A stretch of DNA of 64,000 bases from Martinezella lusitana (GTDB lineage Bacteria > Pseudomonadota > Alphaproteobacteria > Rhizobiales > Rhizobiaceae): contig NZ_WUEY01000001.1 in the NCBI RefSeq assembly GCF_010668395.1, forward strand, positions 558,001 through 622,000. Direction: 5' to 3'. The notes below the pieces were generated by a model, which saw only the letters and a program-made list of their open reading frames with translations, was not told the origin of the DNA and searched no databases. Shown here piece after piece: positions 1 through 8,546 of this stretch; positions within the stretch are counted from its first letter, which is position 1; every line of letters begins with the position of its first letter. A program made the translations under genes and the position numbers.

Positions 1-1113
1 CGCATGGCCGGTGCGGCGATCCTCTGCGTCGATATCGATGCGGAGCGCGCCAGGAAGCGCCAGGAAATCGGCTATCTGCAGGAAATCGCCCCGGATCTCG
101 ATTCCGCGCTGGCGATGATCGATGCGGCCGTCAAGGAAAAGCGGGCGCTTTCCATCGGCCTCGTCGGCAATGCCGCCGAAATCTACCCCGAGATTGCCCG
201 ACGCGGCATCGTGCCCGATATCGTCACAGACCAAACCTCGGCCCACGATCTCGTCTATGGCTATGTGCCGAAGGGCATGAACCTGCAACAGGTCAGGGAT
301 CTCCGCGAGGACGGCCAGGGCCAGCTCATGGCCGCCAGCCGCGCCTCGATCGTCGAGCATGTGAAGGCCATGCTGGACTTCCAGAAGAAGGGTTCGGAAG
401 TCTTCGACAACGGCAACCTCATCCGCACCCAGGCGAAGGAAGGCGGCGTCGCCAACGCCTTCGATATACCGATCTTCACCGAAGCCTATCTGCGGCCGCT
501 CTTCTGCCGCGCCATCGGCCCGTTCCGCTGGATGGCTCTCTCGGGCGAGGAAAGCGATATCGCCCGCATCGACGATCTGCTGCTGGAGATGTTCCCCGAC
601 AACAAGATCATCACCAACTGGATCCGCCTCGCCCGCCAGCATGTGCCTTTCGAGGGGCTGCCGGCGCGTATCGCATGGCTCGGCCATGGCGAGCGCACGG
701 CGCTGGCCCGCCGCGTCAACGAGCTAGTGGCGGCCGGCGAGCTTAAAGGCCCGATCGCGTTTTCGCGCGACCACCTCGATGCCGGCGCCATGGCGCATCC
801 GAACATCATGACCGAAGGCATGAAGGACGGCTCCGACGCCATCGCCGACTGGCCGCTGATCGACGCCATGATGCTCTGCTCGTCGATGGCCGATCTCGTC
901 GTCGTTCATTCCGGCGGTGGCGGCTATGCCGGCTACATGACGAGCTGCGGCGTCACCGTGGTCGCCGACGGCACGCGAGCCGCCGACGAACGGCTCGACC
1001 ATGCGCTCACCAACGACACCGCGCTCGGCGTCATGCGCTATGCCGACGCCGGCTATGAGGAGGCGCTGGATGAAGTTGCGAAAAAAGACGTGCCCTATAT
1101 CCGTTTGGGATAG
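1..1113 (+). CDS. hutU: Urocanate hydratase (urocanase), C-terminal part
   Basis: This is the second enzyme of histidine degradation, hydrating urocanate to imidazolone propionate in the cytoplasm with tightly bound NAD+. The frame is open from base 1, so the gene starts upstream. About 370 residues remain of a family length near 555, covering the NAD-binding region and the C-terminal domain. The Gly-rich HSGGGGYAGYM stretch near the end and the SRDHLDAGAMAHPN stretch are typical of urocanases. The ATG at base 4 is an internal Met, not the start. Other hut genes are presumably to the left. Identity is secure. Confidence 0.95.
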   Translation, partial: RMAGAAILCVDIDAERARKRQEIGYLQEIAPDLDSALAMIDAAVKEKRALSIGLVGNAAEIYPEIARRGIVPDIVTDQTSAHDLVYGYVPKGMNLQQVRDLREDGQGQLMAASRASIVEHVKAMLDFQKKGSEVFDNGNLIRTQAKEGGVANAFDIPIFTEAYLRPLFCRAIGPFRWMALSGEESDIARIDDLLLEMFPDNKIITNWIRLARQHVPFEGLPARIAWLGHGERTALARRVNELVAAGELKGPIAFSRDHLDAGAMAHPNIMTEGMKDGSDAIADWPLIDAMMLCSSMADLVVVHSGGGGYAGYMTSCGVTVVADGTRAADERLDHALTNDTALGVMRYADAGYEEALDEVAKKDVPYIRLG

Positions 1114-1181
1114 GCGCATCTGTTATTCGCGACATCGAAAGACTATGGTCCCGGGCAATTCGTAACGACCTGTTTTACATG

Positions 1182-1223
1182 CAATTCCGGACGGAAAACC
1201 GCTACACGCCTTTCCTGGAATTG
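1182..1223. repeat. Rhizobial palindromic repeat, copy 1
   Basis: This is a 42-base imperfect palindrome. The outer arms are CAATTCC and GGAATTG, and the inner arms are GGAAAA and TTTCC around an ACCGC core. It lies between hutU and the methyltransferase gene and ends just before that gene's ribosome binding site. Similar copies are at 6644, 21870 and 41328, and a related type is at 35538. Confidence 0.75.
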
Positions 1224-1239
1224 CTTTGGAGAATTGCCC

Positions 1240-1914
1240 GTGATCCCCTGGACCTTGCTCGACACTGCGAAAATCCCCGGTGGCGGCGAGCTGCGCCTGA
1301 AGCAGCGCGGCCAGGAATTTTCCATCATGCTCGGCACCAACGAGCTGATGAACAGCCGGCTGAGCGGCTCGGAGCGCGCGCTTGCGACGCTTTCCTGCGA
1401 GAAGATCAACGGCCGGAAGGCTCCGCATATCCTGATCGGCGGCCTCGGCATGGGCTTTACCTTGCGTGCGGCGCTCGGCGAACTCGCTACGGACGCCAAG
1501 GTGACGGTTGCGGAACTGGTTCCTGCCGTCGTCGCATGGGCGCGCGGGCCGATGGCAACGCTCTTTGATGGCTGCCTTGATGATCCGCGCGTTGCCATCC
1601 ACGAAGGCGATGTCCGGCCGCTCATCCGTGGGAACAAGGCGACCTACGACGCCATCCTGCTCGACGTCGACAACGGTCCCGACGGCATCACGTCGGAGGC
1701 CAATGACGGCCTCTACGATTATCAGGGCTTGAAGGCGGCGCGCGATGCACTGCGCCCCGGCGGTGTGCTGGCGGTGTGGTCGTCAGGACCCGACGAGCGT
1801 TTCACGAAACGCCTGCGCGACAGTGGCTTTGCCGCCGAGGTGGTCCATACGCGCGCCAACGGCAAGACGGGCGCGCGTCACGTCATCTGGCTCGCCACAA
1901 AGTCGGGATCATAA
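1240..1914 (+). CDS. Spermidine synthase-like class I methyltransferase fold protein
   Basis: The product has about 224 residues with a Rossmann methyltransferase fold. A GGLGMGFTLRAAL nucleotide-binding loop lies near residue 67, an acidic AELVP strand end follows, and ILLDVDNGP forms the motif IV strand. The layout matches short spermidine/spermine synthase-like proteins, but the polyamine substrate residues cannot be confirmed by eye, so the substrate is open. An upstream TTG at 1234 is possible. The GTG at 1240 is preferred because GGAG sits 8 bases before it. It stands alone after a repeat and before vapBC. Confidence 0.75.
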   Translation: MIPWTLLDTAKIPGGGELRLKQRGQEFSIMLGTNELMNSRLSGSERALATLSCEKINGRKAPHILIGGLGMGFTLRAALGELATDAKVTVAELVPAVVAWARGPMATLFDGCLDDPRVAIHEGDVRPLIRGNKATYDAILLDVDNGPDGITSEANDGLYDYQGLKAARDALRPGGVLAVWSSGPDERFTKRLRDSGFAAEVVHTRANGKTGARHVIWLATKSGS

Positions 1915-1979
1915 CGCCTCGAATTGAAATCACTGCTCCCTTGCTATATATCAATGTCATATCTCAAGGGAGTCATGGC

Positions 1980-2222
1980 ATGGACACTGCAAAGATTTTC
2001 TGGTCCGGCCGCTCGCAGGCCGTGCGCTTACCGAAGGAGTTCCGCCTCGATGGCGAGGAAGTGCGCATCCGCCGGCAGGGGAAGGCAATCATTCTGGAGC
2101 CGATCGCCGAGGATTGGGATTGGCTGGAAGCTGTTACAGGGCCGGTCGATCGAGACTTCGTAGAAGCCACCGAGGAGGAGCCGGCCGAGCAGCAACACCT
2201 TGAGCTGGATATCTTCAAGTGA
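1980..2222 (+). CDS. vapB: VapB-type antitoxin
   Basis: The product has 80 residues. The N-terminal half (KIFWSGRSQAVRLPKEFRL) is the swapped-hairpin AbrB-type DNA-binding domain of VapB antitoxins, and the acidic C-terminal tail (EATEEEPAEQQ) would wrap the toxin. It neutralises the downstream PIN toxin and probably represses its own promoter. The ATG at 1980 follows an AAGGGAG ribosome binding site. The stop codon overlaps the toxin start, giving translational coupling. Confidence 0.88.
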   Translation: MDTAKIFWSGRSQAVRLPKEFRLDGEEVRIRRQGKAIILEPIAEDWDWLEAVTGPVDRDFVEATEEEPAEQQHLELDIFK

Positions 2223-2623
2223 AGTACCTGCTCGACAGCAATGCCGTTATCGCTTTGATGAAGGGACATACCGGCTTCGTGAACGAGCTTCGCAGACACA
2301 AGCCGCAGGATTTCGCGGTTCCCTCTATCGTCATCCACGAATTATTCTATGGGGCCTATAAAGGACAGCGTACTGCCGAAAACCTTGCGCGCGTGGAAGC
2401 TCTGCAATTCGAGACGCTGGATTTCGATAGAGAAGATGCCCGCAGGGCTGGCGAGATTCGCGCATCTCTTGCTTCTCTCGGCACGCCGATCGGCGCCTAT
2501 GACGTTCTGATCGCGGGACAAGCTGTCGCCCGCGATCTGATCCTGATTACGCGGAATGTCAGAGAGTTCGAGCTCGTTCACCGGTTGCGTTTCGAAGACT
2601 GGGAGTCGCTGCCGGACGGCTAA
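2219..2623 (+). CDS. vapC: VapC-type PIN-domain ribonuclease toxin
   Basis: The product has 134 residues, the usual size for VapC. The acidic PIN-domain residues are visible: Asp in YLLDSNAVIALM near residue 6, Glu in VIHELFYGAYKG near residue 41, and Asp in GAYDVLIAGQA near residue 97. VapC toxins are Mg-dependent RNases, often cleaving initiator tRNA or rRNA loops. The particular target here is unknown. The start is GTG at 2219, overlapping the vapB stop codon by four bases (GTGA). The active-site residues look intact, so the toxin is probably functional. Confidence 0.9.
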   Translation: MKYLLDSNAVIALMKGHTGFVNELRRHKPQDFAVPSIVIHELFYGAYKGQRTAENLARVEALQFETLDFDREDARRAGEIRASLASLGTPIGAYDVLIAGQAVARDLILITRNVREFELVHRLRFEDWESLPDG

Positions 2624-3033
2624 AGATACCGTGTTTCCTCCGGCGCACGATCGAAGCGGTCGTCGCGGCCGTCGAAATAGCCGATGGGAAGGGTGGCAAG
2701 CTCCTCGTCGCTGGCATCGTCCAGGCAGCTGATGCTGATCGCATAGAACTTGCCGCCGAGCGCCGGATTTTCACCCCAGTTGAAGGAACTGATGCCGCAA
2801 TTCCTGCAGAAGAGATGATGCAGGATGCGCGTGCCGAACTGATATTCGCCAATGTTGTCTTCACCCGAGGTCAGGCGGAAATCGGCCGGTGTGGCAACTG
2901 CCAGCCAGTTGCGCTTCTTCTTGCAGATCGAGCAATTGCATTTGAAGGTGCCGCCCTGCAGGTCGAGATCGGCTTCGTAAGCGACGGCGCCGCAATGGCA
3001 GCTTCCATGATAAGTCTTCTTCATCTCGCTCAT
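2620..3033 (-). CDS. GFA / CENP-V family zinc-binding protein
   Basis: The product has 137 residues with the cysteine set of the glutathione-dependent formaldehyde-activating (GFA) fold: SCHCGAV near residue 11, CNCSICKK near residue 32 and FCRNCG near residue 75. These Cys bind two zinc ions. The family name does not establish a formaldehyde reaction, so the substrate is unknown. Its ATG overlaps the stop codon of the AHSA1 gene (ATGA), placing it last in an arsR-AHSA1-GFA operon. It converges on vapC, whose end it overlaps by four bases. Confidence 0.85.
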   Translation of the reverse strand: MSEMKKTYHGSCHCGAVAYEADLDLQGGTFKCNCSICKKKRNWLAVATPADFRLTSGEDNIGEYQFGTRILHHLFCRNCGISSFNWGENPALGGKFYAISISCLDDASDEELATLPIGYFDGRDDRFDRAPEETRYL

Positions 3034-3512
3034 CCTTCCCTTGAGGAGGCTTCCGCATAGGCGGCATATTTGTCGAGGGCCTGTTCCCAGCCGCCGGTCT
3101 GCAGCTTCAGTTCGGTATCGTCGGGTAGTTCGACCTTGCGGAAGACGAGGCGCGTCTTCTCGCCGAGCTCATGGAATTCCACGGTGACCCGCATCGGATG
3201 CTCCGGCCTGCCCTCCGGGTTTTCCCAGGCGAAGGAAAAGACGAGGCGCTCGGGCGGGATGATCTCCAGATAGCGTCCGTGGCTCCAATACTCCCTGCCT
3301 TCCGGCGTGAGGATGCAGTGCCGCCAGGTGCCGCCTTCGCGCAGATCCACCGAAACGGACGGCGCCGTCATGTTCTGCGGCCCCCACCAGCGCATCAGGT
3401 GCTCCGGCTCCGTCCAAAGGCGAAACAGCAAGGCGCGGGGCGCTGCAATCTCGCGGGTCAGCACGATTTCGCGCGGCAGGCGCATGTTGCGATCGTCATT
3501 TGCTTGGCTCAT
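3030..3512 (-). CDS. SRPBCC/AHSA1 domain protein
   Basis: This 160-residue protein has the Bet v1-like AHSA1 fold: an N-terminal REIAAPRALLFRLWTEPEHLMRWWGP stretch in two parts, a LREGGTWRHC strand and a C-terminal amphipathic helix. Such proteins have a hydrophobic ligand cavity and are usually paired with an ArsR regulator, as here. Ligand and function are unknown. The frame is open further upstream, but the ATG at 3512 has a GGGAGAG site just before it. It overlaps the end of the arsR gene by 17 bases, so translation is probably coupled. Confidence 0.85.
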   Translation of the reverse strand: MSQANDDRNMRLPREIVLTREIAAPRALLFRLWTEPEHLMRWWGPQNMTAPSVSVDLREGGTWRHCILTPEGREYWSHGRYLEIIPPERLVFSFAWENPEGRPEHPMRVTVEFHELGEKTRLVFRKVELPDDTELKLQTGGWEQALDKYAAYAEASSREG

Positions 3513-3837
3513 CCATCTCTCCCTTTTGCAATAGCGCCGCGTAGTCTTCCAGACGATCGAGATTGTCGTTCCAGAACTGGCGATAGCTTTCGAGCCAGTC
3601 ATCCACCTGCCGGAGCGGCTTGGGTTCCAACCGACAGGGCCGCCACTGCGCCTCCCTGCCCTTTGAAATCAAACCGGCCTTCTCCAGCACCTTGAGGTGC
3701 TTGGATACGGCGACCAGCGACATGTCGAAGGGTTCGGCAAGCTCGGAGACGGACGCCTCGCCGCCCGCCAGCCGCGCCAGGATCGCTCGACGGGTCGGAT
3801 CGGCCAGGGCCGAGAGGGTCATGCTCAATGCGTCCAT
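3496..3837 (-). CDS. ArsR family transcriptional regulator
   Basis: The product has 113 residues with a winged helix. Residues 10-60 contain ALADPTRRAILARL, VSELAEPFDMSLVAVSKHLKVLE and a basic wing. No paired cysteine metal motif is visible, which fits the ArsR subgroup that precedes AHSA1 proteins and senses something other than arsenic. It is the first gene of the operon running left through AHSA1 and GFA. A perfect palindrome lies 17 bases upstream of its start codon, suggesting autorepression. Confidence 0.88.
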   Translation of the reverse strand: MDALSMTLSALADPTRRAILARLAGGEASVSELAEPFDMSLVAVSKHLKVLEKAGLISKGREAQWRPCRLEPKPLRQVDDWLESYRQFWNDNLDRLEDYAALLQKGEMDEPSK

Positions 3838-3854
3838 GCGAATAACAAACCATG

Positions 3855-3868
3855 AAGTTAATTAACTT
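3855..3868. promoter_or_regulatory. Candidate ArsR operator (14-bp perfect palindrome)
   Basis: AAGTTAATTAACTT is a perfect palindrome just upstream of the arsR start codon, in the AT-rich stretch expected to hold the promoter. ArsR dimers bind such dyads. Assignment to this regulator is inferred from position. Confidence 0.5.
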
Positions 3869-3962
3869 ACTGGTTAAGTACAGATCGATGGGCTGCATGT
3901 CAAGAAGCCTGTTCGGGGCCAAGCCTTAAAAGGGCGCGATCTGGCAGCGGGACGGTGTGGTC

Positions 3963-4349
3963 TCAGGAGACAATGTTGGAGACTTCGATCAGATTGCTGT
4001 CCGGATCGCGGAAATAGACCGAGAGAATGGGGCCGGTCGCGCCGGTGCGGCGGACAGGGCCTTCCTCGATCGCGACACCCTCGGCCCGCAGATGGGCGAC
4101 GATACCGTCCAGCGGCGTGCTACTGATAAAGCAAAGATCGGCCGAGCCCGGCGTCGGCCGCTCGGCCTTGGGCTCGAACTCATGCCCGGCGCGATGCAGA
4201 TTGATCTTCTGATTGCCGAAGGTGAGAGCCTTGCGGCCTTCGCCGAAGGTTTCGATGCCCATGCCGAGAACGCGGGCGTAGAAATCGCAGCTCTCGTCGA
4301 TGCTCGCAACCGTGAGCACGAGATGATCGAGACGGTCGATGCGGATCAT
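3963..4349 (-). CDS. VOC (glyoxalase/bleomycin-resistance) family protein
   Basis: The product has 128 residues with the paired beta-alpha-beta-beta-beta VOC fold: [24 protein letters not shown] at the N-terminus (given in part) and [12 protein letters not shown] at the C-terminus. His and Glu positions compatible with a metal site are present (DHL, NLIEV). The substrate cannot be told. The longer frame begins at 4409, but the ATG at 4349 has a GGAGG site in front and gives the standard VOC start. It lies 14 bases downstream of the MFS gene on the same strand. Confidence 0.85.
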   Translation of the reverse strand: MIRIDRLDHLVLTVASIDESCDFYARVLGMGIETFGEGRKALTFGNQKINLHRAGHEFEPKAERPTPGSADLCFISSTPLDGIVAHLRAEGVAIEEGPVRRTGATGPILSVYFRDPDSNLIEVSNIVS

Positions 4350-4363
4350 GGCGGCCTCCGGCC

Positions 4364-5659
4364 TCAACGACGCGCCAGCCGGGCAACGGCAAGGGCGCTG
4401 ACGAGACACAGTGCCAGCATGACGAGGATGAAGGCAACCACGGCATTCCAGCCATCGGCGAGCCAGAAATAGCCGCCGACCGAGCCGGCAATGCTGGAGC
4501 CGAGATAATAGGCGAGCAGATAGAGCGAGGAGGCATGGCCCTTGAAGCCATGGGCCAGCCGTCCGACCAGCGCGCTGGCGACGGAATGGGTCATGAAGAA
4601 GCCGATCGTCACCAGAACGATGCCGAGAATGATGAGCGGCAGGGAACTGGAAAGCGTCACCGCCGCGCCAAGCGCCGCGATCAGCACACCCACCGGCAAC
4701 ACGACGAAATGGCCGATGCGATCGCCGAGGAGACCGGCGGCCCAGGAAGCGACGATACCGAAAAGATAGGCGGTAAAGATCAGGCCAAGCTCGCTCTGGC
4801 TGAGGTCATAGGGATCGGCAACGAGACGGAAGCCGGCATAGTTATAGACCGTGACGAAGGAGCCCATGACGAGAAAGCCGATGGCAAACAGCAGAGGCAG
4901 CGCCGCATTGCCGAAATGGCCGCCCCAGGCCTTCGCATGGAAGGCGGCATCGAAGCCCTTGCGCGGGGTAAAGTTGCGCGACGGCGGCAGAAGATAGAGG
5001 AAGCCGATGGCGGCGATCAGGCCGAGAATGCCGACGGCGGCCAGCGCCGGCCGCCAGCTTAAGGATTCGGCGATCGTGCCCGTCACGACACGCCCGGCCA
5101 TGCCGCCGAAGGCATTGCCGGCGATATAGAGACCCATGGCGCCGCCAAGGCCGCGCGGCTCGATCTCCTCGGCCAGATAGGTCATGGCAACGGCCGGCAC
5201 GCCGCCCAAAAGGAATCCTTCGAGCGCGCGGACGACGAGCAGCATGTGCCAGCTCGGCGACACCGAGCAGACGAGCGTACAGATGGCCGCGCCCAGCAGC
5301 GAGATGAACATCAGGCTGCGGCGGCCGAGACTTTCGGAAACGGCGGCCGCCCCGAAGATCGCAAAAGCCAGGAAGCCGGTCGAAAGCGAGAGCGACAGCG
5401 AACTTGCGGCGGGCGTAACACCGAAATCCTCGGCGAAGATCGGCATCAGCGGCTGCACGCAATAGAGCAGCGAGAAGGTGGCAAAGCCCGAGAGGAACAG
5501 CGCTATGGTCGCGCGGCGAAAGGCAGGCGTGCCGCGCGTGAGGAACTGGCGAGGCTCGGCCGGCGGCTCGTTCCTGACGAGCGTCAGTTCGGGACGGGAG
5601 GGGACTTCGGAAGCAGTGGTTTGCTGCTTGCTGGCGGCGCGGAACATCGGGGCATCCAA
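4364..5659 (-). CDS. MFS transporter (YnfM-like exporter)
   Basis: The protein has 431 residues with 12 predicted membrane segments after a roughly 45-residue hydrophilic N-terminus. The GRRSLM stretch in the first cytoplasmic loop and GDRIGHF in the second half are the MFS loop motifs. The overall pattern resembles E. coli YnfM, an inner-membrane drug or metabolite exporter, whose gene is also divergent from a LysR gene. The substrate is unknown. It is probably regulated by the divergent LysR gene at 5745. Confidence 0.85.
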   Translation of the reverse strand: MDAPMFRAASKQQTTASEVPSRPELTLVRNEPPAEPRQFLTRGTPAFRRATIALFLSGFATFSLLYCVQPLMPIFAEDFGVTPAASSLSLSLSTGFLAFAIFGAAAVSESLGRRSLMFISLLGAAICTLVCSVSPSWHMLLVVRALEGFLLGGVPAVAMTYLAEEIEPRGLGGAMGLYIAGNAFGGMAGRVVTGTIAESLSWRPALAAVGILGLIAAIGFLYLLPPSRNFTPRKGFDAAFHAKAWGGHFGNAALPLLFAIGFLVMGSFVTVYNYAGFRLVADPYDLSQSELGLIFTAYLFGIVASWAAGLLGDRIGHFVVLPVGVLIAALGAAVTLSSSLPLIILGIVLVTIGFFMTHSVASALVGRLAHGFKGHASSLYLLAYYLGSSIAGSVGGYFWLADGWNAVVAFILVMLALCLVSALAVARLARR

Positions 5660-5699
5660 CCTTTCTTGCCTTGAAATCTAGTCAGGTCAGCCTCATTAG

Positions 5700-5712
5700 T
5701 CCAATATATGGA
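5700..5712. promoter_or_regulatory. Candidate LysR-type operator between the MFS and LysR genes
   Basis: TCCAATATATGGA is a dyad with arms TCCA/TGGA and an AT-rich centre, lying in the 85-base gap between the divergent MFS and LysR genes. LysR-type regulators commonly bind T-N11-A dyads in such gaps. The site is inferred from position and symmetry. Confidence 0.35.
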
Positions 5713-5744
5713 ACAGGCGATCTTGATAGCTTTTGGAGATAGCG

Positions 5745-6620
5745 ATGGAGCTGCGTCATATCCGCTATTTTCTGGCGCTTGCGGAAGAAGGAAATTTCAC
5801 CCGTGCCGCCGCCAATCTCGGTATCGGCCAGCCGCCGCTCAGCCAACAGATCCGTGATCTGGAAAACGAGGTGGGCGCGCAACTGTTTCACCGCGTACCG
5901 CACGGAGCGGAGCTGACGGCGGCCGGCGAGGCCTTTCTCGCCGAGGCAAGAACCGCCGTCGATGCCGCGGAAAAGGCAAAACTGGCCGCCCAGCGCGCCA
6001 ATCACGGCGAGATCGGCCGCCTGTCGCTCGGCTTCACTGCGTCCTCCGCCTTCAACACCATCGTCACGGCGACCATCCGCGAGTTTCGCGGTCACTGGCC
6101 CGAAGTGCGGCTTTCACTCACCGAGATGAACACCAATGCGCTGATGGAACAGCTGGTGCGCGGCGAGATCGACGCAGCCTTCATCCGGCCCGGCCTGGAA
6201 GATCCGCGCGACGTGCGCCTGAAGCGCTTTGCCGACGAGCCGATGCTGATAGCGCTGCCGGCGCATCATGCGTTGGCGAAGAAGGAGCGCGTGCCGATCG
6301 CGGCATTGGCCGGCGAGCCCTTCATTCTCTTCCCGCGCATGGTCGGGCTCAGCCTCTATGACGATATCGTCGGGGCTTGCCGCGACGCGGGCTTCGAGCT
6401 CGTGGTGACGCAGGAGGCGCCGCAGATCCCCTCCGTCGTCAATCTCGTCGCAGCCAATCTCGGCGTTTCCATCGTTCCGGCGTCCATCGCGCAGATCAAG
6501 CTCGACGGCGTGGCCTATCGGCCGATCGACGGGCCGCCGGTCGTGGCGCGTCTCGGCCTTGCCAGCCTCAAGGCGCAGCGGTCGCCCGTCATCGCCAATC
6601 TGATGAGCCTCATTGCGTAG
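5745..6620 (+). CDS. LysR family transcriptional regulator
   Basis: The protein has 291 residues. Residues 1-60 form the LysR helix-turn-helix (MELRHIRYFLALAEEGNFT, AAANLGIGQPPLSQQI), followed by a linker helix and the two-lobed periplasmic-binding-like effector domain. The sequence start resembles regulators of the YnfL/BenM type. The ATG at 5745 is chosen over TTG 5733 because the TTG lies inside the TTGGAG ribosome binding site. Divergence from the MFS gene suggests it controls that exporter. Confidence 0.88.
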   Translation: MELRHIRYFLALAEEGNFTRAAANLGIGQPPLSQQIRDLENEVGAQLFHRVPHGAELTAAGEAFLAEARTAVDAAEKAKLAAQRANHGEIGRLSLGFTASSAFNTIVTATIREFRGHWPEVRLSLTEMNTNALMEQLVRGEIDAAFIRPGLEDPRDVRLKRFADEPMLIALPAHHALAKKERVPIAALAGEPFILFPRMVGLSLYDDIVGACRDAGFELVVTQEAPQIPSVVNLVAANLGVSIVPASIAQIKLDGVAYRPIDGPPVVARLGLASLKAQRSPVIANLMSLIA

Positions 6621-6643
6621 TCGCACAGCTATCCGTTTTCACG

Positions 6644-6684
6644 CAATTCCGGGCGCAAACCATGTCACGCTTTTGCTGGAATTA
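6644..6684. repeat. Rhizobial palindromic repeat, copy 2
   Basis: CAATTCC and GGAATTA outer arms flank GCAAA and TTTGC inner arms. Compared with copies 1 and 4 (GGAAA/TTTCC), both inner arms change together so pairing is kept. It lies between two convergent LysR genes and overlaps the stop codon of the second. It may act as a transcript-end hairpin. Confidence 0.65.
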
Positions 6685-7584
6685 CGCCCGCTCCCAATAG
6701 GGCGGGTCGCCGAATGCCTTCTTCAGATGGTCGGCGATGGCTCTGAGCTTTGCGGAGGGATTGCGCCCCTCGGGATGGGCCATGAAGATGAACTCCGGCT
6801 CCGGCCGGTAGCCGACATCGATCTCGACAAGCCGCCCTTCCCTCACCGAAGGCCCCGCGATGAAGGCCGGCAGCAATGCGATCCCCAGACCGGCAAGGGC
6901 CGCGTCGTGAATGACATCGCCATTGTTGACGCCGAATGCCAGTTTCCCCCTGATGACGACGGCGCCGTCCGGCCCCTGGAACCGCCAATCCGCCACGCCG
7001 CGATTGGTGTAGAAAATACCGCGATGGTTCTCGAGATCGGATAGGGAAGCGGGCATGCCGTGGCGGCTCAGATAATCCGACGATGCCACAAGAAAGCGGC
7101 GGCTGCGGGCGAGCTTCCATGCGACAAGGCGCGAGTCGGCAATCAGGCCATGACGGATGATCGCATCATAGCCATCCGATGCGGCATCGACGCGACGATC
7201 GTCGAGATCGAGCGTCAGTTCGATATCCGGATGATCGGCGAGAAACGGATAGAGGGCAGGCCCGAGATGCATGCGGCCGAAGGTGACGGGTGCCGCAATG
7301 CGCAGCGGCCCCATCAGCGTGCCGCGCCGCTCGGCGAGATCGGCTGCGGCCTCGCGAACCTCCTGCGCGATACGGATTGCCCGCTCCAGAAACGCCGTGC
7401 CATCTTCCGTCAGGGTCAGCTTGCGGGTGGTGCGATGCAGCAGGATAGCCCCCAGCGTCTTTTCCAGTTCCGACAGCCGCTCGCTGACGACGGATTTCGA
7501 CAGGCGTAGCCGTCGCGCCGCCTCGCTGATCGATCCCGCCTCGGCGACGGCCACGAAAGCGACAATCCCGTCAATCTTCAACAT
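6682..7584 (-). CDS. LysR family transcriptional regulator
   Basis: The protein has 300 residues. The helix-turn-helix is at about residues 18-40 (SISEAARRLRLSKSVVSERL) and the effector-binding domain follows. It resembles the DsdC/AaeR-like group with an FVAVAEAGS start. A GTG at 7620 would extend it by 12 residues. The ATG at 7584 is preferred because GGAG lies 11 bases upstream. It is divergent from the SDR gene at 7709 and is probably its regulator. Confidence 0.86.
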   Translation of the reverse strand: MLKIDGIVAFVAVAEAGSISEAARRLRLSKSVVSERLSELEKTLGAILLHRTTRKLTLTEDGTAFLERAIRIAQEVREAAADLAERRGTLMGPLRIAAPVTFGRMHLGPALYPFLADHPDIELTLDLDDRRVDAASDGYDAIIRHGLIADSRLVAWKLARSRRFLVASSDYLSRHGMPASLSDLENHRGIFYTNRGVADWRFQGPDGAVVIRGKLAFGVNNGDVIHDAALAGLGIALLPAFIAGPSVREGRLVEIDVGYRPEPEFIFMAHPEGRNPSAKLRAIADHLKKAFGDPPYWERA

Positions 7585-7637
7585 CGTTCGGAAACTCCGA
7601 ATTCGAATTCCATCATTCACAGACTAATCCGAACGAT
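7583..7637. promoter_or_regulatory. Operator region with 10-bp inverted repeat and central palindrome
   Basis: ATCGTTCGGA (7583-7592) is repeated inverted as TCCGAACGAT (7628-7637), and a perfect palindrome GAATTCGAATTC sits between them at 7599-7610. The left arm covers the LysR start codon. The layout suits autoregulation and control of the divergent SDR gene by the LysR protein. Binding is inferred. Confidence 0.45.
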
Positions 7638-7708
7638 GAATTCAGGCCATATGTTTCTCAACGGAAACAACGGAGGCACCGTCCTCCCAACCCTTGAGGA
7701 ACAAGATC

Positions 7709-8458
7709 ATGTCACGCCTGCAGAACAAGACCGCACTCATCACCGGCGGCACCAGCGGCATCGGCCTGGAAACGGCCCGCCAATTCATCGCCGAGGGCGC
7801 GCGCGTCGCAGTCACCGGCAGCAGCGCCGCCGGCATCGAAGCCGCCCGCAAGGAGCTTGGCGACAAGGCGCTCGTCATCCAGGCCGACGCCGGCAATGCA
7901 GAAGGCCAGAAGGCCGTGGCGGAAGCCGTCAAGAAAGCCTTCGGCCATCTCGACATTCTCTTCGTCAATGCCGGCATTGCGGAGTTCGGCCCGCTCGAAC
8001 AATGGAGTGAGGCCGCGTTCGACAAGTCCATCGCCGTCAACGTGAAAGGCCCGTTCTTCCTGGTTCAGGCCCTGCTGCCCATCCTCTCCAATCCGGCCTC
8101 GATCGTTCTCAACACCTCGATCAACGCCCATGTCGGCATGCCGAATTCGAGCGTCTACGCACTGACCAAGGGTGCCTTGCTGACGCTCGCCAAGACGCTT
8201 TCGGGTGAGTTGATCGGACGCGGTATTCGCGTCAACGCGGTCAGCCCCGGCCCGATCGCAACGCCGCTCCACAGCAAGTTCGGTCTTTCGGAAGCCGATG
8301 CCAAGGCGATGGGCGCCCAGATCCAGAGCCAGATCCCTGCCGGCCGTTTTGGCAATTCGAGCGAGGTCGCCAAGGCAATCGTCTTCCTCGCCTCCGATGA
8401 ATCCACCTTCACCGTCGGCAGCGAACTGATTATCGACGGCGGCATGAGCACGCTCTAA
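7709..8458 (+). CDS. SDR family oxidoreductase
   Basis: The 249-residue protein is a classical short-chain dehydrogenase/reductase. It has the TGGTSGIG coenzyme loop at residues 12-19, NAG near residue 90, and the catalytic Tyr150-x-x-x-Lys154 pair in YALTK. The residue pattern after the second strand (TGSSAAG) leans towards NADP use. The substrate is unknown. The start is ATG 7709 after GAGGA; the upstream TTG is part of that site. It is probably controlled by the divergent LysR gene. Confidence 0.9.
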   Translation: MSRLQNKTALITGGTSGIGLETARQFIAEGARVAVTGSSAAGIEAARKELGDKALVIQADAGNAEGQKAVAEAVKKAFGHLDILFVNAGIAEFGPLEQWSEAAFDKSIAVNVKGPFFLVQALLPILSNPASIVLNTSINAHVGMPNSSVYALTKGALLTLAKTLSGELIGRGIRVNAVSPGPIATPLHSKFGLSEADAKAMGAQIQSQIPAGRFGNSSEVAKAIVFLASDESTFTVGSELIIDGGMSTL

Positions 8459-8502
8459 GCACAAAGCTTGCCCGCAAGCGTGAGCGCCGTTGCGGAACGA
8501 TC

Positions 8503-8536
8503 TTTCAGGGAGGAGAGAGGCCCCTCCTCCCTGAAA
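8503..8536. terminator. Bidirectional terminator hairpin
   Basis: A 13-bp perfect inverted repeat (TTTCAGGGAGGAG / CTCCTCCCTGAAA) with an 8-base loop lies between the convergent SDR and SnoaL-like genes. A long U-run is missing, but stem strength and position support termination from both sides. Confidence 0.7.
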
Positions 8537-8546
8537 CAATGGGCAC

